From Fidelibacterota bacterium (GTDB lineage Bacteria; Fidelibacterota; Marinisomatia; Marinisomatales; CAZVFT01): a stretch of DNA of 11,316 nucleotides. Position 1 is the stretch's first letter. Each line of letters begins with the position of its first letter. Where the stretch lies: positions 1-11,316 of the forward strand of contig JACNLN010000103.1 in the NCBI GenBank assembly GCA_014381485.1, in the 5' to 3' direction. Of this stretch, positions 1 to 5,379 are shown piece after piece. The position numbers and the translations under genes are program-made. Under the pieces are notes generated by a model. That model worked only from the letters and a program-made list of their open reading frames with translations. It ran no database searches and was not told the origin of the DNA.

Positions 1-103
1 TATTTACCCCCTCAGAGATAAAATAGCAATTGTGTTTCAGTGGGTGTGGTATAAGCGAGATAGGTTTGATTTATCTCATCAAAGCCGCGATATTTTAGCC
101 AGA

Positions 104-128
104 TAAAAATGGGCAACCAACGCTGCCC
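104..128 (-). terminator. Probable intrinsic terminator of the 184-residue membrane protein gene
   Basis: On the minus strand the arms GGGCA and TGCCC (plus-strand 124-128 and 111-115) form a 5-bp stem with an 8-nt loop. A short T-rich run (plus-strand 104-110) follows. The hairpin lies about 32 nt past the stop codon of the minus-strand gene, as expected for a Rho-independent terminator. The stem is short, so this is moderate evidence only. In the plus direction there is no T-tract after the stem. Confidence 0.45.
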
Positions 129-159
129 TTAAAAATAAAAAATTCCTATTCGTGAAAAT

Positions 160-714
160 TTATTCTTCCTCTTCTTCTCCCTCGTAAGCATATTCATCTT
201 CAGATTCTTCCTCATATTCTTCTGGATATTCCAGTGGTTCATAATAATATTCTAACTCTTCATAGTCTTGAGGGGAGACATATTCCTTTTTTGTGGATAT
301 TTCCTTTGACTCTCTGACTTTGGGAGAAGGTTGAGCGGGAGGAGGGACAACGCCCAGTTTGTTTCGAGATAAATAGTAAAACACTAAACCAGGCATTATA
401 GAGAAGAACAAAACAACAACGGACAGGATTGTACCATCTTCTTTAATATGATATCCACCCCATATATCTTGTTCAAGACCAAACGCAGTAAAAACGGAGC
501 ATGATAAAAAGAAACCAAAGATAATTAAAATAGCCCCAATTGATCTATGAATGGAAGCCCGCACTGAATTTATGTAAATCAGCCAGAACATTACCCCCCC
601 TACAATAAAAAGAATAGAAAGTAAAAAGTCTGATGCAATAAAAGACAAAACGAAACCCACTACGGCGCAGAGTAGTATTATATACCCAAATGTGGATTTT
701 AAGTTATCATTCAT
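160..714 (-). CDS. Small four-helix membrane protein with an acidic, tyrosine-rich C-terminal tail (unknown function)
   Basis: I do not recognise a family for this 184-residue protein. Four hydrophobic segments are visible at about residues 8-28, 30-50, 57-78 and 96-116. A proline-containing linker (VVPPPAQPSPK, from residue 122) and a short basic stretch follow. The last 40 residues (145-184) hold 20 Asp/Glu and 9 Tyr and end in five Glu. With four helices, both termini should be on the same side, probably the cytoplasm. The ATG at 714 is well supported: AAGGGGT lies 5 nt upstream and is the clearest ribosome binding site in the window. The gene is divergent from the lipid A operon and probably ends at the hairpin at 104-128, so it looks monocistronic. 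The tail could be a protein- or cation-binding segment, but that is inference. It is a real gene by its composition and RBS. Confidence 0.75.
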   Translation of the reverse strand: MNDNLKSTFGYIILLCAVVGFVLSFIASDFLLSILFIVGGVMFWLIYINSVRASIHRSIGAILIIFGFFLSCSVFTAFGLEQDIWGGYHIKEDGTILSVVVLFFSIMPGLVFYYLSRNKLGVVPPPAQPSPKVRESKEISTKKEYVSPQDYEELEYYYEPLEYPEEYEEESEDEYAYEGEEEEE

Positions 715-909
715 ATTAACCCCTTTTGAATAATTGTAATTATTTTTTTGGTGGTCTTAATAAAAAGTATTATTCTTATCTTATCCATTCTCATTTAAAT
801 ATGTTAATTCTGATGATTAAAAGCAAGTTTAAATTGTATTCTCTTGTTGATTATTTACTAACCCTTTTTTTAATTGTGGAAAGTCTCTATATTCTATAGA
901 AATAAAGTG
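715..909. promoter_or_regulatory. Divergent intergenic region, probable promoters for the membrane protein gene and the lipid A operon
   Basis: This 195-nt, strongly AT-rich stretch separates two divergently read genes and must carry both promoters unless the operon starts elsewhere. A perfect 7-bp inverted repeat with a 2-nt centre (AATAATT-GT-AATTATT) sits at 729-744, just upstream of the minus-strand gene. On the plus strand a weak TATAGA box at 895-900 lies 9 nt before the ATG at 910, which would imply a nearly leaderless transcript. I see no convincing sigma-70 promoter and cannot place a start site. Confidence 0.4.
719..725 (-). promoter_or_regulatory. Shine-Dalgarno-like site of the 184-residue membrane protein gene
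   Basis: The minus strand reads AAGGGGT, with 5 nt between the last G of the GGGG run and the ATG at 714. It matches the consensus AAGGAGGT in most positions. This stands out because none of the other six genes shows a comparable site. Confidence 0.5.
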
Positions 910-1899
910 ATGAAGGAAGATAAAATTAAAGTGGGTATAGTTGGCGTTGGCCGCTTGGGCGTACACCATTTAAAGCACCTGAAAAACGTAAAAGATGCCT
1001 GTTTCGTTGGGGCGTACGATATTAGACCAGAGAGATTAAAAGAGATAGCAAAAGCGCACAGCATTAGGGCGTTTGATTCATTATCAGTTCTTATAGAAAA
1101 TTGTGATGCCTTATCTATTGTGGTCCCAACAAGAGATCACTTTTCAGTAGCGAAGAAATGTATTTCCAGAGGTAAACATGTATTTATTGAAAAGCCGATC
1201 TGTAACAATCTTGAGGAGGCAGACGAACTTATCAATATGGCAGATCAAAAAAGTGTTATCATTCAAGTAGGCCATATAGAGCGTTTGAATCCAGCGCTAT
1301 TAGCATTAGACAAATTGCCTCTTAAACCCAAATATATTGAAACGCATCGATTGTCACCGTACACGATACGGGGAACAGATGTCCCCGTTGTACTTGACTT
1401 AATGATACACGATCTGGATGTAATTCTCGCCCTGGTGAAATCGAAAGTAAAGACAGTTCATGCCTCAGGTGTTTCAATTATGACAAATTCAGTGGATATC
1501 GCCAATGCCCGTATTAGGTTTGAAAATGGGGTGGTTGCGAATTTAACCTCAAGCCGAATTGCTAAGGACTCAGTACGGAAGTTAAGACTGTTCCAGCGAG
1601 ATATGTATGTGACAATTGACTTCCTGCAGGGACTAACGGATGTATACCGGGTTTTAAATAACCAAGAGGATGATCCTGAAGCAATTCTCTCTGAGTTTAT
1701 GGAATACAGAGGAGTAAGGCGTCAACTGGTTTATGAAAAACCCCCGGTAAAAAAGATAAATGCACTAAAAGCAGAAATGCAAAATTTTGTAGGATCAATT
1801 AGGGGGAAAACCAAACCTATTGTTTCGGGGAAGGAAGGTAGGGATGTGTTGGAGGTGGCTTTAATTATTCAGGAAAAAATTGAGCAGGATATTCACTAA
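910..1899 (+). CDS. Gfo/Idh/MocA-family NAD(P)-dependent oxidoreductase, candidate UDP-GlcNAc 3-dehydrogenase (GnnA-like)
   Basis: This is a 329-residue cytoplasmic sugar dehydrogenase-type protein. The N-terminal Rossmann fold shows GVGRLG at residues 12-17. The family hallmark EKP lies at 94-96 inside FIEKPICNNLEEA. A VGHIERLNPA segment follows, then DLMIHDLD (163-170), which carries the expected active-site His/Asp. The length is typical of the family. The frame opens at a TTG at 874, but the ATG at 910 is preferred because it places the first beta strand near the N-terminus. It heads the operon, 33 nt before the methyltransferase. Family members next to lpxA or lpxB are known, and GnnA in Acidithiobacillus and Leptospira oxidises UDP-GlcNAc at C3 before transamination. 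The lipid A assignment rests on this context. No GnnB-type aminotransferase and no lpxA lie in the window. The family call is firm and the substrate is not. Confidence 0.85.
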   Translation: MKEDKIKVGIVGVGRLGVHHLKHLKNVKDACFVGAYDIRPERLKEIAKAHSIRAFDSLSVLIENCDALSIVVPTRDHFSVAKKCISRGKHVFIEKPICNNLEEADELINMADQKSVIIQVGHIERLNPALLALDKLPLKPKYIETHRLSPYTIRGTDVPVVLDLMIHDLDVILALVKSKVKTVHASGVSIMTNSVDIANARIRFENGVVANLTSSRIAKDSVRKLRLFQRDMYVTIDFLQGLTDVYRVLNNQEDDPEAILSEFMEYRGVRRQLVYEKPPVKKINALKAEMQNFVGSIRGKTKPIVSGKEGRDVLEVALIIQEKIEQDIH

Positions 1900-1932
1900 T
1901 AAATAAATCACCAGCAATTTATAAGACCCCCT

Positions 1933-2520
1933 ATGATAGACATTAGAAAGTTCCTTTTTAAAAATAGAGGATATACCCCAATACCAATTGCTTTGGCGAT
2001 ACTGTATTATTCAGATTTTAAAAATTTATTTATATACCTAGGCATTTTGTTAATTATTATGGGAGAGAGTATTCGTTTAAACAGCGTTCGTTATGCTGGT
2101 GGATTAACACGGACAAGGAAGGTCGGAGCAAATAAACTGTGTGCATCAGGACCTTTTGCATATGTGAGAAACCCGCTTTATCTTGGTAATGTAATCATTT
2201 ATACAGGGATTGTCCTATTTGCAGGGGGAAAGTATATGTGGGAGATGTTAATAATAACTTTGGGATTTTTTTCTTTACAATACTTGCTAATTATTTTTCT
2301 GGAAGAAAAGACATTACTTGGCCTGTTTGGTCAGGAGTACGAAAGGTATATTGAATCAGTTCCTAGATTTATCCCACGTATAGTTCCCTGGAAGGGAGGG
2401 GAAAAAACACACCCAATGTCATGGCTTTTGACCCTAAAAACAGAAAAACGAACGTTGCAACTTATTATAATTTTTATTGTTCTGCTCATTTTTAAAACGT
2501 ATATATTAAACTCAAATTAG
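1933..2520 (+). CDS. Integral membrane methyltransferase of the isoprenylcysteine carboxyl methyltransferase (ICMT/PEMT) family
   Basis: This 195-residue inner-membrane protein has hydrophobic segments at about 15-25, 31-45, 86-99, 103-123 and 173-192. The C-terminal family signature is clear: GPFAYVRNPLYLG at 73-85, then EEK at 124-126 and FGQEYERYIESVPRFIP at 132-148. These residues form the S-adenosylmethionine site in ICMT and phospholipid methyltransferase relatives. The last membrane segment, after the signature, is an extension. The gene sits inside the lipid A operon, 33 nt after the oxidoreductase and 15 nt before lpxB. No good ribosome binding site precedes the ATG. A bacterial precedent is LmtA of Leptospira, an ICMT relative that methylates the lipid A 1-phosphate. 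Methylation of lipid A or a precursor is therefore a reasonable inference. A phospholipid or isoprenoid substrate is also possible. The family is secure and the substrate is unknown. Confidence 0.85.
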   Translation: MIDIRKFLFKNRGYTPIPIALAILYYSDFKNLFIYLGILLIIMGESIRLNSVRYAGGLTRTRKVGANKLCASGPFAYVRNPLYLGNVIIYTGIVLFAGGKYMWEMLIITLGFFSLQYLLIIFLEEKTLLGLFGQEYERYIESVPRFIPRIVPWKGGEKTHPMSWLLTLKTEKRTLQLIIIFIVLLIFKTYILNSN

Positions 2521-2535
2521 ATATCATATAAGATT

Positions 2536-3675
2536 GTGGCTGAATTCAATAAAATATTTATTGTTGCCGGGGAAGAGTCAGGTGACCTACACGGCTCTGC
2601 CCTTGTTGCGGAACTTTTAAACAGAAAACGCAATCTAGCCTTTTTTGGAATTGGTGGAAACAGGATGAAGGAAGCAGGGGTTTCACTAATACACCACGTT
2701 GATGAAATGGCATTAATGGGATTTACTGAAGTCATTAATAAATATATATTTTTAAAATCCGCATTTGATGATTGTATAAAAGCTGTAAAAAAAAACAGCC
2801 CTGCCCGGGCAATATTAATTGACTATCCAGGATTTAACCTGCGTTTAGCAAAAAAGTTAAAGGAGTTAAAAATCCCCATTACATATTTTATTCCCCCCCA
2901 ATTATGGGCTTGGAGAGAAGGTCGTATTAAAATAATAAAAGAATGCATTGATCAAATTTTATCTATTTTCCCCTTTGAAGAGGAGTGGTATAAAAATCGG
3001 GGAGTAGGTGCTATATTTGTCGGCCACCCTTTTATAGATCAAGAAAAATCGTCAGTTAGTCGGGAGGAGTATTTTTATAAATGTGGAATACCACAGGAGA
3101 AAACAGTAATTGGGTTGTTTCCGGGTAGCCGTCAACAGGAGGTGGATAAACACGTAGATGTAATGTTTGGGGCAATTAAAAAATTAAATGACAATGGCAT
3201 ATCTTCTATAGGATTAGTTGGGAAAGCTCCAGATGTAATAATTAAAAAAAATAGGAATGTAAAAAACATATTTTTAACAGATGAACCATTAAAAGCTCTA
3301 CTTTATTCCGACGTAGCTATTGTTTCTTCTGGAACAATATCATTAGAAACAGCCCTTTTTGACATTCCATCGGTTGTGATTTATAAAATGTCAACATCTT
3401 CCTGGTTAATAGCAAAAGCCTTATCAAAAGTAAAATATGTTTCAATGACAAATTTAATTGCTGGAAATAACATCTATCCGGAATTGCTGCAAAAAGAAGC
3501 CACAACGGACAACATTGTGGAGAGAATTAAACCAATGATTACTAACCGTTCGGTTAGAATAGACATTATTAAAGAATTAATATCGGTTAGAAAACAGTTA
3601 GGACCCCCGGGCGCAATAAGTAGAGCTGCGGAAAAAATCATCGACAGTTTAAATAGCAACACGGGTCAATCTTGA
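2536..3675 (+). CDS. lpxB: Lipid-A-disaccharide synthase
   Basis: LpxB is a peripheral inner-membrane GT-B glycosyltransferase (family GT19). It joins UDP-2,3-diacylglucosamine and lipid X into the beta-1,6-linked tetraacyl disaccharide 1-phosphate. At 379 residues it matches the usual size (382 in E. coli). Diagnostic segments are present in order: GEESGDLHG (12-20), MGFTEV (61-66), IDYPGFNLRLAKKLK (95-109), FIPPQLWAWREGR (118-130), SIFPFEEEWY (143-152), VGHPFID (162-168), FPGSRQQEV (195-203), SSGTISLETALF (264-275) and MTNLIAGNNIYPELLQ (304-319). The start is a GTG at 2536, which places the first strand FIVAGEESGD at the N-terminus. No strong ribosome binding site precedes it. The stop codon at 3673-3675 shares one base with the next start. 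No truncation or missing signature is seen. Identification is secure. Confidence 0.97.
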   Translation: MAEFNKIFIVAGEESGDLHGSALVAELLNRKRNLAFFGIGGNRMKEAGVSLIHHVDEMALMGFTEVINKYIFLKSAFDDCIKAVKKNSPARAILIDYPGFNLRLAKKLKELKIPITYFIPPQLWAWREGRIKIIKECIDQILSIFPFEEEWYKNRGVGAIFVGHPFIDQEKSSVSREEYFYKCGIPQEKTVIGLFPGSRQQEVDKHVDVMFGAIKKLNDNGISSIGLVGKAPDVIIKKNRNVKNIFLTDEPLKALLYSDVAIVSSGTISLETALFDIPSVVIYKMSTSSWLIAKALSKVKYVSMTNLIAGNNIYPELLQKEATTDNIVERIKPMITNRSVRIDIIKELISVRKQLGPPGAISRAAEKIIDSLNSNTGQS

Positions 3676-4319
3676 TGATAAAAAAAATATTATTATTTGT
3701 TGAATATCTATTAGGAAGGATATTTATCTTGTCGCTGTTTAATCTAAACAGTAAAAAAATTTATAATGAACACTACTTACTGGAAACATTGAAAAGCAAA
3801 AAAAGTGTAATTATTTGTTGTTGGCATGGTCGATTATTATTTCCAATATTTTACTTTAAAAACCGCGGTTACTTGGCTCTGGCAAGTTTACATGGAGATG
3901 GAGAAATCATTTCAAGGGTAGGAGAAAGTATTGGATGGAAGATGATTCGAGGTTCAAGCACCAGGGGTGGAAAAGAGGCGTTCAAAAAGATGGTTAAAGC
4001 GCTACAAGGGGAAAGTATGGTTGTTGGAATAACACCTGATGGGCCTAAAGGACCTGAGAGGAAGGTGAAGACGGGTGCGGTTAAAGTGGCAACGAGAACC
4101 GACACAGTAATTCTTCCTGTTTCTGGTCAGGCAAGTCGGAGATGGGAAATTAAGAACTGGGACACTTTTGTGGTGCCAAAACCCTTTGGAAAAACATGTC
4201 TTTTTTTAGGCGAACCCATATATGTTGACAGTAACAGCAGCATAAAAGAAGTTAATAGTAAATTAGAAAACAGTTTAACTACTGTAATGAAAAAAGCAGA
4301 TGAACTTACCAGAAGGTAA
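3675..4319 (+). CDS. DUF374-family lysophospholipid acyltransferase-like protein, probable LpxJ-type lipid A secondary acyltransferase
   Basis: This 214-residue membrane-associated acyltransferase has one N-terminal hydrophobic segment (about 3-23). DUF374 hallmarks follow: WHGRLLFP (50-57, with the probable catalytic His), a SLHGDGEII block (71-79), RGSSTRGGKEAFKKM (92-106) and TPDGPKGPERKVKTGA (120-135). DUF374 proteins named LpxJ in epsilonproteobacteria add a secondary acyl chain to lipid A and can act before Kdo transfer. Its place between lpxB and lpxK fits that role, and no lpxL/lpxM-type gene is in the window. The start is chosen at the ATG at 3675, which overlaps the lpxB stop (TGATG) and implies translational coupling. 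A TTG directly before it would add one residue. Its 3' end overlaps lpxK by 20 nt. Family membership is secure. The exact acceptor and chain position are inferred. Confidence 0.88.
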   Translation: MIKKILLFVEYLLGRIFILSLFNLNSKKIYNEHYLLETLKSKKSVIICCWHGRLLFPIFYFKNRGYLALASLHGDGEIISRVGESIGWKMIRGSSTRGGKEAFKKMVKALQGESMVVGITPDGPKGPERKVKTGAVKVATRTDTVILPVSGQASRRWEIKNWDTFVVPKPFGKTCLFLGEPIYVDSNSSIKEVNSKLENSLTTVMKKADELTRR

Positions 4320-5379
4320 GGCAAAATTTTTATTATTCCCGCTTGCACTTTTCTATTGGGGCGTTTTATTCTGGCGGAATCTTTTTTATACTATTGGTTT
4401 TTTTGTAATTCGACGAGTGCCAGCATTAACGATAAGTGTAGGAAATTTGTCTGTTGGGGGAACAGGGAAAACGCCAGCGGTGATTTACATCGCTCGGTTG
4501 TTAAACAGTAAAAAATTAAAAGCAGTAATTGTTAGTAGAGGATATAGACGAAAGTCATCAGGTACACGTGTCGTATCGGATGGCAGAAAAATTAAGGAGG
4601 GCTGGGAGCTGTCTGGTGACGAGCCGTTCTTAATGGCAAGGAAGTTATTGGGGGTTCCAATTGTAGTAGATGAGAATAGGCACCGTGGAAGCCTTTATGC
4701 TGTAGAAAAGTTTTCGGCTGATATTATTCTTTTAGACGATGCATTTCAGCACCGAAGCCTTGAACGGGATATTGATATCGTTTTGTTAAACAGTAATGAC
4801 CCGCCAGAAGCTTATAAGTTAATTCCTTATGGCAAGCTCCGCGAGCCTTGGTTTCATCTCCGGAGAGCAGACATTATTTTTTGGAGCAAGACAAATTTAG
4901 TGGAGCCAAACCCAAATATTCGCAGAAAGGTTCTTCAATCAAATGTTCCAGCATATTTTAGTAAAATGGAGAATCACAATCAATTAGTGTCGGTGAATGG
5001 CGAGGAAATTCCAACACGAATGGTTAAAGGAAAAAAGGCGTTTATATTTTGTGGGGTAGGAGATCCAATTTCATTTAAAAGGAGTGTTGAAAATACAGGG
5101 GTTAAGATTGTAGGATTTAAGATATTTGAAGATCATCACAACTATAACGAAGAAGAATTGAAAGAAATTCTATTACTGAGTGATAAAAATGGTGCCGATT
5201 ATTTAATAACGACAGAGAAAGACATTATTAAAATTAACAATTGGATTTCTGCTGATATAGATCTCTTTTCACTTGAGATTAATTTTATCCCATCAAAAGA
5301 AGGAGAAATAGCACTGATACAATTGATTGAAGAGTTGTTAGAGAAAAAGAAGTTATATTCTCCTACTGAACCGCTGTAA
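4300..5379 (+). CDS. lpxK: Tetraacyldisaccharide 4'-kinase
   Basis: LpxK is an inner-membrane P-loop kinase that phosphorylates the 4' position of the tetraacyl disaccharide 1-phosphate to give lipid IVA. It has 359 residues, slightly longer than the E. coli enzyme. An N-terminal hydrophobic helix (about 10-36) anchors it. The Walker A motif lies in VGNLSVGGTGKTP (47-59). SGDEP (105-109) contains Asp107, placed like the catalytic Asp of Aquifex LpxK. The Walker B region is LLDDAFQHR (144-152). FEDHHNY (276-282) and TTEKD (304-308) complete the signature. The start ATG lies 20 nt inside the end of the acyltransferase gene, so translation is probably coupled. The 3' end converges on and overlaps the large minus-strand gene by 17 nt, with no terminator between them. 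Identification is secure. Confidence 0.97.
   Translation: MNLPEGKAKFLLFPLALFYWGVLFWRNLFYTIGFFVIRRVPALTISVGNLSVGGTGKTPAVIYIARLLNSKKLKAVIVSRGYRRKSSGTRVVSDGRKIKEGWELSGDEPFLMARKLLGVPIVVDENRHRGSLYAVEKFSADIILLDDAFQHRSLERDIDIVLLNSNDPPEAYKLIPYGKLREPWFHLRRADIIFWSKTNLVEPNPNIRRKVLQSNVPAYFSKMENHNQLVSVNGEEIPTRMVKGKKAFIFCGVGDPISFKRSVENTGVKIVGFKIFEDHHNYNEEELKEILLLSDKNGADYLITTEKDIIKINNWISADIDLFSLEINFIPSKEGEIALIQLIEELLEKKKLYSPTEPL

Noticed and set aside
70..107. TTTATCT and AGATAAA inverted arms as a hairpin
   Set aside because: Seven AT-dominated base pairs across a 24-nt loop are expected by chance in this composition, and no T-tract follows on the plus strand.
729..744. Perfect 7-bp AT dyad as an operator
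   Set aside because: It is purely A/T outside the 2-nt centre in very AT-rich DNA. It is noted within the intergenic feature but is not claimed as a regulator site.
874..909. TTG at 874 as an upstream start for the oxidoreductase
   Set aside because: It would add 12 residues ahead of the Rossmann first strand with no family support, while the ATG at 910 gives the usual N-terminus.
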